Shown here one piece after another: positions 45,392 to 55,574 of a stretch of DNA of 64,000 nucleotides (position 1 is its first letter; each line of letters starts with the position of its first letter). The DNA is from Dasypus novemcinctus (lineage: Eukaryota; Chordata; Mammalia; Cingulata; Dasypodidae): the NCBI RefSeq assembly GCF_030445035.2, contig NC_080680.1:112990228-113054227 (forward strand), given 5' to 3'. The position numbers and the translations under genes are program-made. Under the pieces are notes generated by a model that saw nothing but the letters and a program-made list of their open reading frames with translations, did not search any database and was not told the DNA's origin.

Positions 45392-46080
45392 AACATACAT
45401 AAACAATAAGTATATAGTAGTAGTTGTGAACTTACAAAACAAACATATATAACATCATACAGGACTCTCATAATTCACCCTACCACCAACACCTTACATT
45501 GCTGTTAAACCTTTTAAACTAATGATTTAAAGAGCATTGTCAAAATATTACTACTAACCAAAGAATTTTCCCCCAACCCTCCCTATTATTATCTTTATAT
45601 CATTTATATATGAACATACATAAACAATTAAGTGTATAGTAAAAGTTGTGAACTTACAAAGCAAACATGCATAACATCATACAGGGGTCCCATACATCAA
45701 CCCTCCACCAATACCTTGGATTGTTCTGAGATGTTTGTTACAAATTACAAAAGAATATTGTCAAAATCTTACTACTAATTATAGTCTTTATCTTACATTT
45801 GGTGCGTTTTTTCCCCCAAAACACCTTATTACTATTTTTTAGATATATTTTTATGACAGAAGTTGTAAACTTATAAAACAATCATGCATATATGCAAAAT
45901 TCCCAAACAACACCCCTCTATCAACACACCACACTGAGGTGGAACATTTGTTACAGAGACGATAATATCATCTGATTGTTACCATGTCCATAGTATACAT
46001 TTGGCTCACATTTTCCATACTGCTCCATCATCAACACAGTACATCTTTGGTATAGATGTATGATTATATCATTACTGTTA
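45392..46080 (-). repeat. triplicated ~220-bp block in 3' UTR
   Basis: The block anchored by 'agttgtgaacttacaaa' occurs at 45422, 45644 and (diverged, 'agttgtaaacttataaaac') 45861, spacings 222 and 217 bp. The first two copies also share 'acatacataaacaa', 'aacatcatacagg', 'cattgtcaaaat/tattgtcaaaat' and 'tttcccccaa'. Other copies of this 3' UTR in the window carry it once. Confidence 0.85.
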
Positions 46081-46439
46081 ACCACAGTCCATAGGTCATT
46101 CCAGTTGTATTTTTCCTATGCATTCCCAACAGCCTGCAATAGTGATATACATTTGCTCTAGCTCACAAATGACACTCTTGCATCTGTACCATCAACCACA
46201 ATTCTCACCCACCTCTTGGTTTACTGTGCTATTCAGTTCCTAGATTATTCTCTAGCATTCTGTCAATTGGCATATACATCCATAGACTACAATTTTCAGC
46301 CACATCCCTATTTATAAAATAGCTATTACTATTTTTACCATCCATTCTATACATTTCCACACTTTTACAGTAAAGCTAATTAAAACTTCTACATACATTA
46401 AACATCAGTCCATCTTGGTCCTTCTCTCACCTCCATTAA

Positions 46440-47105
46440 GAATCCGCCACCTACCACCAGGTCTTGAAGATATTTTCCTACAATTTCTAAAAGTTGTATG
46501 GTTCTTGCTTTTATTTTTAGGTTTTTGATCCATTTTGAGTTAATTTTTGGATAAGATGTAAGACTGAGGTCCTCTTTCCTTCTTTTGGCTATAGATATCC
46601 TGTTCTTTCAACACCATTTTGCTGAATGGACTGTTCTGCCCGAGATGCATGGGTTTGACAGGCTAGTCTAAAATCACTTGACCATACATGTGAGGGTCTG
46701 TTTCTGAGCCATCAATTTAGTTCCATTGGTCCATGTATCTGTCTTTATGCCAGTACCATGCTGTTTTTACCACTAAGGTTTGGTAGTATGATTTAAAGTC
46801 TGGAGATGAGGGTTCATGTTTACTTTTATGATGTTTCTGGCTATTCAGGACCCCTTACCCTTCCAAATAAATTTGCTAATTGTATTTTCAATTTTTTTTT
46901 AAAGCTAGTGGAATTTTTATCAGGTTTGCATAGAATTTGTATATCAATTTGAGTAGAATTGATATCTTCATGATATTTAGTCTTCCAATCCATGAGCATG
47001 GAATGCTCTTCCAGTTATTTAGGAGTTTTTTTTAATTTCTTTTAACATTGGGGTGCAGTTTTCTGAATACAAGTGCTTTACATTTTTGGTTATGTTTATT
47101 CGTGG
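46440..47105 (-). pseudogene. ORF2 C-proximal remnant in half-L1
   Basis: Minus strand encodes fragments such as [17 protein letters not shown] and KINSKWIKNLKIKARTIQ, which correspond to L1 ORF2 downstream of the reverse transcriptase. Interrupted by several stops and frameshifts. It begins where the sequence jumps from just after an ATG (47126-47128) into this segment. It lacks the Cys-rich C-terminus. Confidence 0.75.
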
Positions 47106-47188
47106 CTACTTGAGTTTTATCTGTCATTTTTTTATTTTCACCACTCTTTTGAGACTTTTAGTTACTTTTATTGGTATAATCTCCATTT

Positions 47189-48660
47189 CTAGACTCTCTT
47201 CCAGGCCTCTCTCTCCTGTTTTTTCTTTTCAAGCTCTAGCACACCTTTTAGTATTTCCTGAAAATCTGGTCTTTTACTTAGAAATTCTCTCAGTTTCTGT
47301 TTATCTGTGAATATTCTAATCTCACCCTCATTTTTGAAAGACAGTCTTGCTAAATATAAAATTCTTGGCTGGAAGTTTTTCTCTTGTAGTATCTTGAATA
47401 TATCAGACCACTGTCTTCTTGCCTCCATGGTTTCTGGTGAGAATAATCTTATTGGGTATCCCTTATATGTTATGCATTGCTTTTCTGTTGCTGTTCTCAG
47501 AATTCCCTCATTGTCTTTAGCATTTGACATTTTGATTAGTTTGTGTCTCAGAGTTGGTCTATTCGGATTTTTTTGGATGGGAGTACATTGTGCATCTTGG
47601 ACATAGATATCTGTGTTCTTCAATAGGGTTGGGAAATTTTCTGATGTTATTTCTTTAAATACTCCTTCTGCCCCCTTTCCCTTCTCTTCTCCTTCTAGGA
47701 CACCCATGACATGTATGTTTGCACATCTCTGGTGGTCGTTTTGTTCCCTGAGAACTTGTTCAATTTTTTCCATTCTTTTCTTCATCTGTTCTTTTGTATG
47801 TTCACTTTCAGAGATCATTTTATCAAGCTCACCAATCCTTTCTTCTGCCTCCTCAAATCTGCTATTATATGACTCCGATGTTTTTTAAATTTCATTTATT
47901 GTGCCTTTCATTGCCATAAGATCTACTATTTTTCTATGCATGCTTTCAAATTCTTCTTTGTGCTCATCCAGTGTCTTCTTTTTTTTCCAAAGATTTATTT
48001 TTTTATTTCTCCCTTCCTGCCCCAGTTGTCTGTTCTCTGTGTCTATTTGCTGTGTGTTCTTCTTTTGTCTGTTTCTGTTGTTGTCAGTGGCATGGGAACC
48101 TGTTTCTTTTTGTTGCATCATCTTGCTGTGTCAGCTCTCCGTGTGTGCAGCACCATTCCTGGGCAGGCTGCACTTTCTTTCGTGCTGGGTGGCTCTCCTT
48201 ACAGGGCACACTCCTTGCTCATGGGGCTCCCCTATGCAGGGGACACCCCTGTGTGGCAGGGCAGTCCTTGAGCGCATCAGCACTGCGCATAGGCCAGCTC
48301 CACACGGGTCAAGGAGGCCCGGGGTTTGAACCGCGGAACTCCCATGTGGTAGACGGATGCCCTAACCACTGCGCGAAGTCCATTTCCCCCGGTGTCTTCT
48401 TAATATCTTTAATCTCTTTAGCCATCTCATTGAGTTTATTAAGGAGATTTGTTTGAACATCTATAATCAGTTGTCTCAACTCCTTTATGTCATCTGGAGT
48501 TTATGTCTTATTTCTTTAACTGGGCCATAGCTTCCTGTTTCTTGGTGTGGATTATAATTTTTGACTGGTTTCTTGGCTTTGGGATTACTAGAGTATTTAT
48601 TCTGGGTGCAGTTTTTCTCTTTAGTTTAGAACTTACTGCCCTTTCTCCCTTTCCAGTTGT
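47189..48660 (-). pseudogene. half-L1 ORF1, broken by stop, frameshift and SINE
   Basis: ORF1p is the trimeric RNA-binding chaperone of L1 particles. The C-terminal two thirds are one open frame of 209 codons (47818-47189): part of the coiled coil, then the RRM-like domain (IHVMGVLEGEEKG onward, ENFPTLL), then the C-terminal domain with KEKNFQPRI-like EKNFQPRILYLARLSF and EIRIFTDKQKLREFL. Upstream, KTLDEHKEEFESMHRKIVDL continues the coiled coil in the same frame after a single TAA (47885-47887). The DAS SINE at 47981-48391 interrupts it. Beyond the SINE the coiled coil resumes (DIKELRQLIIDVQTNLLNK) and a further frameshift leads to a basic N-terminal segment (KLKRKTAPRINT). The start codon could not be fixed. 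Confidence 0.88.
47981..48391 (-). mobile_element. DAS SINE, long form, inside ORF1
   Basis: Perfect 10-bp duplication GTGTCTTCTT at 47971-47980 and 48392-48401. Minus strand starts GGGGGAAATGGACTTCGCGC with a tRNA-like head (box-B-like GCGGTTCAAACCCCG), then a ~300-bp body and an A-rich tail next to 47981. The internal promoter would be read by RNA polymerase III, and mobilisation is by L1 enzymes. It is the youngest insertion in this nest. Three overlapping frames of 78-161 codons across it are not genes. Confidence 0.95.
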
Positions 48661-49987
48661 ACAGTAGGAACCAAGGATGTAATTGGTGCTATAAGCTGTG
48701 GAGGTCAAGCTGCCCTCATTACCCCAGGGATGGATGAAGCTTCTCCCAACTTTCTCCTTTCCCAGAGACACAGACAGAGTCACAGTTGTGTGGAATAATC
48801 CAAGTCATGCAGGCCTAGACTGTAGTTGCCCAGAGAGACTGATGAAGCTTCATGCCCCTTTCTCCCCTGCCTGGGGCAGGGATGGAGCTGCAGGTATGGG
48901 CAGCAATATATGCAGTGCAGGTCCAAGATGACCGCAGTTGCCCTGGTAGACTTTTAATTATTCAGTTTGTGCCAGCCAAAAGTACCATCAGTTACCTGGA
49001 TAGACTGGTGCTGAGTTAGCCGGCCTCCTCCCTGCCAGAGGTGGGACTGAAGCCTAGGCTATGGCTGCAGGCTGATTAGGTGAAAGAAACTGGTTCCTAA
49101 CATCACTGTGATTCTTGGTCAGCCCAGCTTCCTGTCAGGCTGGGGGTGAAGTTAAAATGGCAGCCACCAGCCTTTTTCAGACTTGGACACGTTCACACCC
49201 CATCTGTTCCTAGGGTTATTCCTTAGCCATCTGAGTCTACCAATCAATAGCTGAAATTGGCAGCCAACCATCTCCTCCTCCCCCATTTTTGGGAAATGGA
49301 TCTTCTACTTCTGGTCACAGAACAGCTCCTGGGGTGGCTTGCACCACCAGAGTAGGACAATCACCAGCCTCCGTGGCTTGGCCAGCAATTTCTGGGAAAG
49401 GCTGGTGCAGGTCCCTGCAGCTTCCTCCCTGTCAGTGGTGGCACTGGGTCTTAGGCTTGACCTGCAATCTGACCTGGATGGAAAGAAGCTGGTTGCCATC
49501 AGCACTGGGATTTTCAGTCTGCCCCACTTCCCCTTGTATCAGATGTGGAGTTAAGATGGCGGCTCCTGGCCTCTTTCTAACTTGGACAGGCTCAAGCTTT
49601 AGCTGTTCTCAGGATTATACTTTAGCCTGCTGAATTTACTCATCAGTAGCTGAAGTTGGTGCCTAACTGCCTCTTCCTCCCCCATTTTTGGGAAGTGGAG
49701 CTTTCATTTCCAGCCGCAGAACAGCTCCCAAGGTGGCTTGTGCCTTTAGTGGAGGATGGGCACCAGCCTCCATGGCATGGAGCACCCTACTTATGAGTCT
49801 TCTCGGCAGATGGGCAGCCTCCTTCTTCCATTCCTTCAAGGATGTTGTAGGATGCCCTTCTAGCCTTCTGAAGCCCCCAAACAGGTGCTTCAGCCAGCTC
49901 CAGAGAGCTCTGGGTGTTCACTAACTGCCCTGTAGCAGGAACTGACTCTAGGAGGTCCTTACTCCACCACCATCTTGCCATTTCCCT
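48661..49987 (-). promoter_or_regulatory. half-L1 5' UTR / internal promoter region
   Basis: Non-coding, GC-richer than its surroundings. 49020-49816 contains two tandem ~399-bp monomers. 48733-48952 contains two ~110-bp repeats (anchor 'gatgaagctt' at 48733 and 48841). The terminal ~170 bp (49816-49987) are single copy and end with a YY1-type CAAGATGG on the minus strand. Plus-strand frames of 64-114 codons here have no coding support. Confidence 0.7.
49018..49816 (-). repeat. two tandem ~399-bp monomers
   Basis: 'cccccatttttgggaa' occurs at 49280 and 49679, and 'gttaa(a/g)atggc(a/g)gc' at 49151 and 49550; both spacings are 399 bp. Many further blocks align in the same register ('acagaacagctcc', 'ccagcctcc(g/a)tggc'). 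Identity is roughly 70-75% by eye. Confidence 0.88.
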
Positions 49988-50548
49988 CTCCCTTATTTTT
50001 GAATGCTAACTTTGTTAGATACAGAATTCTTGGCTGGCAGTTTTTTCCTTTCAGCAGTTTAACTATGTCATACCATTGCCTTTTTGCCTCTGTGGTTTCA
50101 GAAGAGAAATCAGCACTTAACCTTATCGAGCTTCCCTTGTATGTGATGGATCTCATTTCTCTTCCTGCTTTCAGAATTCTCTCTTTGTCTTGAGTGTTTG
50201 ATAATCTGGTACGTAGGTGTCTTAGGGTAGTTCTGCTAGGATTTATTCTGCACATCAGTGTGCTGCACTTTCTGGACATGTACATCCATGTCCCTCATAA
50301 GAGCTGGGAAATTTTTTTTGCCATTATTTCCTCAAATACTCCTCCTTCCCCCTTTCCTTTCTCTTCTCTTTCTAGGATTCCTATAATGCATATGTTTGTG
50401 TATTTCATATTATTATTTAATTCCCTGAATCCCTATAGACTTTTTGCCATTCTTTAATCTATCTATTCTGCTTTCTGTGTGATTCCAGATGTCCTATCTT
50501 CAACGTCATTAATTCGTTCCTCTGTCTATCCAAATATGCTGTTATGGG
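49988..50548 (-). pseudogene. antisense old L1, segment 3: ORF1 fragment
   Basis: Minus-strand frame 50285-49959 reads ORF1 RRM/C-terminal sequence (RTTLRHLRTRLSNTQDKERI, KGKNCQPRILYLTKLAF) up to the break at the half-L1 insertion; the last codons come from the inserted element. Together with 44131-45355 it shows one L1 split in two by 4.6 kb. Upstream coiled-coil part (to ~50548) is decayed. Confidence 0.85.
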
Positions 50549-51172
50549 CTTCCAGAGATTTGCAAAAAAATATAAAATAAAGACATTCTTCCCACTGAAC
50601 ATTTTTTCATCCCACAGTTATTTTTCATTAAAAAATGTTATTTATTTACATACAATGAGTTTTACAATGAATTAATAAATATTTTTTAAATTTTTCTTGG
50701 TTTTAATTTCTAATAAGATAAATACCCACACCAAAGATCTTTGGAGTCCTGAATTTTTTTTTTATCCACCCCCTCCCCTTGCAGCTTGCTTGCTGTCTGC
50801 TCTCTGTGTCCATTTGCTGTGTGTTCTTCTGTATGTTTGTATTTTTATTTTATTTATTTCCCTACTCCCCTTGCGGTTTGCTTTTCTGCTCTCTGTGTTC
50901 ACTCACTGTGTACCCTTCTGTGTTTTTTACTTGTCTCCCTTTTTGTTGTGTCACCTTGCTAGGTTGGCTCTTCACAACACTTGTGGGCCAGCAGCACTCC
51001 GTGGCATGTGAGCGAGCCTGCCTTCACAAGGAGGCCCCAGGATGTGAACCAAGGGCCTCCCATATGGTAGATGGGAGCCCAACTGACTGAGCCACAGCCA
51101 CTTCCTGGTTCTGAATATTTTTAAGGGTACAAAGTGTGTGGACTCTAATGAGTCTCACAACCACTAGTTTAG
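50549..51172 (+). mobile_element. hAT-like relic, 3' part
   Basis: 'gagatttgcaaaaaaatata' resumes the element left at 42503. It ends with 'ctttggagtcctgaat', interrupted by a DAS SINE, then 'atttttaagggtacaaagtg' and 'ctcacaaccactagttta', resembling the other hAT terminus. The flanks of the L1 insertion (AAAGATGTGCA, AGAGATTTGCA) are similar. Confidence 0.5.
50760..51107 (-). mobile_element. DAS SINE, long form (diverged)
   Basis: Minus strand starts CAGGAAGTGGCTGTGGCTCA with box-B-like 'ggttcacatcctggggcctc' and an A-rich tail at 50752-50760. The body is shorter and more diverged than in the 14.0 and 48.0 kb copies. Flanking 'cctgaatttttt' and 'ttctgaatattt' are an imperfect duplication. 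Confidence 0.85.
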
Positions 51173-51639
51173 GTGAAACAAAAAAAGGTTAAGAATTAAG
51201 AAAGCAATTGCAATATATGAAGAAAATGGGATCGGTTGTTATAGAGTTGGGGACTGCATTTGTTGGGCTCGTTCTATATGGACTTATGAGTAAAAAGCCA
51301 ACGAAAGGCTATTAGCTCAATATGAACTTTCCAGTGGCCTGTGCTACACCAAGATGAAAGGAACTACTCTGATAAGGAGTGAGCTCCCCATCCCTGGATG
51401 TATGTAAGCAGAGTCTAGAAACCATTTATCAAGGATGGTGCAGGGAGGAAGCCAGGTACCAGTGGAGGCTGGCATGGTGGTGGGATGGGGTGTCTAAATA
51501 ATTTTAAGATCCCTTTCAACCTGAATCTCTAACTTGAGGGAAAAACTGAAATGATTGTCATAAAAAAGTCAAAAGCAGAGTTTTATTGGCCCAATCCTAA
51601 CCATACAGTTGCTCCCTTGTCAGTTGCCTTGTAATAACT
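51173..51639. other. unique sequence, no feature recognised
   Basis: No repeat family or exon recognised. Confidence 0.5.
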
Positions 51640-51780
51640 CCTCACATTTGCACTGGACTTTGCAGGTGACAACACTCGACACTTGTTTTATTTAATGTGA
51701 TCCTCTCAACTGCCCCATTCACAGGTGAGGCTCTGAGAGGCAATGTGATTCTCCCAAAATGACGCAGCTGATCAGTGTCA
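51640..51780 (-). mobile_element. MIR SINE
   Basis: 'ttaatgtgatcctctcaact', 'cattcacaggtgaggctctg' and 'aaatgacgcagctgatcag' follow reversed MIR. Confidence 0.7.
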
Positions 51781-52533
51781 TCTCCTTCTGGCATCACCCA
51801 CGTTTTTCTTTCCACTGTATCTCAGCTGCCTCCCAACCTGCCCAAGGTTTGGGCAAGCACCCAAAATCAAAAGCACAGCCCTGACATCTCCTTCCTCCTC
51901 CACGTGTGTCTTATGCGTAATGAAACGCCTTACCTAGTTTGGCTCCTGCCAAGGTACCCAGTGCAACATTCTTGCTCATGTCAAGGAGTCTCTTACCCCG
52001 GGTCCCACTCCCTTCCCTGTACGTTCCTTTCTGGGGAAACACTGGACTCTTATGAAGCCTGAACTGTTCAACTTTCCCCAAGCACGTTAATGAGTTGTTT
52101 TAAGTGGCGTGTGAGTTTAATGTTTAGGAAATCCAGGGGCTGAGCATGCGGGAACGAGTGACCGCCCGTCTCTTTCCAGTGTCCTTGGACTGGCACTTCC
52201 ACCTGCCTGCAGTCATGCCTCCTTGGGCAGGGAGCCCATCAGATTTTACAAGCCACGCAGGGTTAGGGTTGGTGAAAACGTGAATGGGGATGCCTAGAAC
52301 AACAATGGCAGCAGGCAGTTATCCTCGGGAGAAGAGGGTGAGCCAAGCCACGTGCCAGCGATGCAATGAGTTGGACAGTGGTCAGACCCTGGGACAGACC
52401 TGTTGGATTAGCACAGATTCTGTCTTAGATTCTGAAAAGACAAATTTTGAAGACGGTCCTTAGTTTTGATGATTTTCTAACAGGTTCATATTGGATCACC
52501 AGGATGCAGATATGTTGACTAGTAACAATGTCT
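51781..52533. other. unique sequence, no feature recognised
   Basis: The 95-codon frame at 51775-52062 shows no motif. No exon or repeat supported. Confidence 0.5.
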
Positions 52534-52620
52534 AGAGCAGGGACCTGCAAACTTTTTCTATAAAGGGACAGACAGTAAATACCTTGGGTTTTGTGTGCCT
52601 TGCTGAACAAAAATCAATTA
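52534..52620 (+). mobile_element. hAT-type DNA element terminus
   Basis: 'cagggacctgcaaacttttt' and 'ctataaagggacagacagta' resemble the left end of a common mammalian hAT element. The rest is missing. Confidence 0.6.
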
Positions 52621-52929
52621 GCTTATCAGTTATTTAAATTATCATCTGGCATCCCCGAGGTGCTTAAAGTTTGTGGTTTCCATACTCAGGTAAACAATCC
52701 CACTTTCTGTCCCACTTGTCTACCCATTCTTAAAAATCTTGGGTTACCTCTATCAAGGGTTGGCCAGGCCATACCCAGAGACAAGAGCCAAGCCAACCGC
52801 AATGACCACTGCTAATCAATATTTCTCTGGCTCTGCCTCTAGCCTCTCGGTCCCCTCCAAAGAACATTTACATCAAGCCCCAAAATTTCCTTTGTACCAG
52901 ATGATAGCCAGTATCCACCTCTAGCCCCA
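52621..52929. other. unique sequence
   Basis: No feature recognised. Confidence 0.45.
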
Positions 52930-53427
52930 AGCCCAGACAACTTCTAAACCACTTTCTGTCAATATAGATTACTTTTACCAGCTCTAGAGTTTAAGAGAAA
53001 TGCAATCTTACGGTATAGACTTTATTGTGCAAGGCTTCTTTCATGCAGCATGATGTTCTTGAGATTTATCCGTGTTTTTGCTTACATCAGTAGTTTGTTT
53101 CTTTTCCTTGCTGAGTAGAATTCCATTGTATGGTTTACCACAGTTTGTCTATCCATTCACCAGTTAATTGAAATTCATGTAGCTTCCAATTTGGGGTTCT
53201 TGTGAAACTGCTATGAATATTCATTTGCAAGGTCTTAGGCGAAAATATGCCTTTATTTCTCTTGAGTTAATACCTAGGAGTGGAATTGCTGAGTTGTATG
53301 GTACATGTATGGTTAACTTTATAAAGAACTGCCAGAGTTTTCCAGTGTTGCTTTATCATTTCACATTCTTACCAGCAGTGTATGAGAATTCCATTTTCTC
53401 CAAAACCTGAGCAACCCTTATTATTGC
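52930..53427 (-). mobile_element. antisense old L1 (3' UTR/ORF2 C-terminal part)
   Basis: 'ttctttcatgcagcatgatg', 'tagaattccattgtatggtt', 'gtctatccattcaccagtta', 'tgaaactgctatgaatattc' and 'accagcagtgtatgagaatt' are reversed L1 ORF2 end sequence. Broken by the LTR that follows. Confidence 0.85.
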
Positions 53428-53822
53428 CAGTCGGCTGATCTTCAGATGTACAAATAATCCTGGATTATCTAGGGGCTCAATGTAATGACAAGGACCCTTA
53501 AACATGGAAGAGAGAAATGGAAGAGAAAAAGAGAAAGATGGCATCATGAAAAGACTCAGTCCAATATTACTGGCTTTAAAACTGGAGGAAGGGACCATGG
53601 GCCAAGGAATACAGTCAGCCTCTAGAAGGCCTGGAAAAAAGGCCAGGAAATGGATTCTCCCCTACAGCCTCCTGAAGGAATGCAGTCCTGCCAACGCCTT
53701 AATCTTAGCCGAGTGAAACCCATTTCAGACTTCTGTCCTCCAGAACTGTAAGATATTAAATCTGTCTTGTTTTAAACCACTGTTTGTTGTAATTTGTTAT
53801 AGCACCAATAGAAAGCTAATAC
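53428..53822 (+). mobile_element. MLT1-like LTR, 5'-truncated
   Basis: 'aatcctggattatctagggg', 'gaatacagtcagcctctaga', 'attctcccctacagcctcct', 'cctccagaactgtaagatat' and 'agcaccaatagaaagctaat' are MLT1 blocks in forward order. Confidence 0.9.
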
Positions 53823-54186
53823 ATGAGCACTATAAAGGAATTTGTCTGTTTTATCAAAATTGTCAGACTTACCTCCATGAAATTGTTTACAATATATCTG
53901 TTTAGCTGTTTAATGTTTGTAGGATCTGTATAGACAGCCTTTCTTTTATTCCTGATATTGATGATTTCTATTTTCTCTCTTTTTATCTTGATCATTTAAG
54001 CGTGAATTTAATTAATTGTATTGATCTTTTCGAAGAATGAACTTTTATTTATTTTCTCTATTTTCAGTCTGTTTTATATTTCATTTCTTTCTGATCTTAC
54101 CTTAATTATTTCCTTCCTTCAACTTATTTTGAGTTTAATTTGTTTCTCTTTTTCTAGTTTGTTAAAGTGGGAGTTTAGATCATTGG
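53823..54186 (-). mobile_element. antisense L1 ORF2, part 1
   Basis: 'ttcctgatattgatgatttc', 'attgtattgatcttttcgaa' and 'aaagtgggagtttagatcat' are reversed reverse-transcriptase-region sequence. Confidence 0.8.
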
Positions 54187-54682
54187 TGAGGAGCCAGTTG
54201 GAGACAATTCCCCCTGTGTTTCTGTACATGTTACAAGCAGAAGCATTTACTTCCTTGATTCTAGACTGTCTTTTCCAGGATGTTTGTATAGCAAACGTTC
54301 TTGGAAGACACTAAAATGTCTCCTACCAGAGCAAAAGGCAGGTGTATGTTTAATGTCCAGCATAAGAAATACAATGTCTCCCTCTGGGGAAAAGTTCATA
54401 TGGACTTACTGCCCATTTTAAAAGCACCAGGTTTCCTGAGAAGGAGCTTCCTCTCCTATAATGTAACCCACTGTGCCCAGGCATCATCTGGTTCACTTTT
54501 CATCACCCTGTGACAACTGAGACTCAGAAAATCCATACAAATGATGACACTCTGGTTACTGCTCCTGCTGTGAGTAATAAAGTTCTTTGTCTCTGACACA
54601 GGAGTCTTGTATCTTCTGCCAGCCTCCATGAAACAGGCTAATTTGTTGTCTCAAAGGTAGGGTAAAATCTCAGACCTCCACA
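54187..54682 (+). mobile_element. solo LTR, family not assigned
   Basis: A 496-bp block interrupts the antisense L1. It begins TGAGGAGCCAGTTGGAG and ends CTCCACA, giving the TG...CA ends of a retroviral-type LTR. AATAAA lies at 54576-54581, followed by a U5-like 'gttctttgtctctgacacag'. No internal proviral genes are present. The duplication could not be defined. Confidence 0.6.
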
Positions 54683-55574
54683 GTTTAGGCAGGCTTTTAT
54701 TCTTTTCTCACTTGAGCATTTAAAGCTATCAATTTCCCTAAAATCACTGCTTTAGTTCATCTCACAAATATTGATCTCTTGGGATCAGAATTCAGTTCAA
54801 TGCACTTTGTAATTTTCCTTGTAATTTCTATTGAGCCATAATTATCTAGATGTGTGTTGCTTAGTTTTTAAAATTGGCAATTTTCCAGGTATTTTCCTGC
54901 AATTGATTTCTCCTTTAATTTTGTTCAGGTCAGAGAATATGCTCTGTAAGTCTTAAATCCCTTTATATTTATATTTATTGAGACTTGTTTTGTAGCCCAA
55001 GCATACAGCCTATATCAGTGAATGTTCCATGTGATCTTGAAAGAAATGTGTATTCTGCCCTTGTTGGGTATGATGTTTTATGTGTTTCGTGGTTGTTCAA
55101 GTATTTTATAATGTTACTGATTTTCTTTTCATATATTCTACCAATAACTTGGAAAGCATTGTTGAATACTCCAACAATAACTATGGATTTGTCTGTTTCT
55201 TTTTTTCAGTTATGCCAGTTTTTACTTCATGAAGTTCTATAATTAGATGCATACACATTTGCAAAGGTTTGGTCTTCCTGACAAATTTACTCTTTTAGCC
55301 TTATGAAACATCCCTCTTTACTTCTGGTAATATGCCTTGTGTTAATAGCGTGCATCCAGATTTTTGTGCTTAGATTTTGCATGGTACATTTATTAATATT
55401 CCATTCTCTTACTTTTTTTAACTTTGTGTCTTTATATTTAAAATTTACTTCTTGAAGATAACACAGTTGTATCTTGCTTTTTTATACAGTGTGATAATCT
55501 TTGTGTTTTAACAAGAGCAATCAGGCAATTTACATGTAATAATAATTTATTTATTTTCTGGATGAGGGATTTTT
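54683..55574 (-). mobile_element. antisense L1 ORF2, part 2
   Basis: 'gagcatttaaagctatcaat', 'ggtcagagaatatgctctgt', 'gtgatcttgaaagaaatgtg' and 'aacaagagcaatcaggcaat' continue reversed ORF2 after the LTR. Confidence 0.8.

Larger units (their letters stand above)
45356..49987 (-). mobile_element. half-L1 (HAL1-like) element, 5' end complete
   Basis: Bounded by a perfect 13-bp duplication CTCCCTTATTTTT at 45343-45355 and 49988-50000. In minus-strand order: a 5' end with GGCAAGATGGTGG (YY1-type site, as at L1 starts), ~1.3 kb of 5' UTR with tandem monomers, ORF1 (to 47189), a short ORF2 start, a direct jump near 47105 into ORF2 sequence equivalent to roughly codons 750-930, then a ~1.09-kb 3' UTR (45356-46440). 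The endonuclease and reverse transcriptase are absent. Without the nested DAS SINE it is ~4.2 kb. This architecture is that of half-L1 elements, which depend on L1 enzymes in trans. Confidence 0.85.

Noticed and set aside
47901-48456. Overlapping plus-strand frames of 111-161 codons
   Set aside because: They read the inverted DAS SINE and the reverse of L1 ORF1; the same frames recur at the 14.0 and 50.8 kb SINEs.
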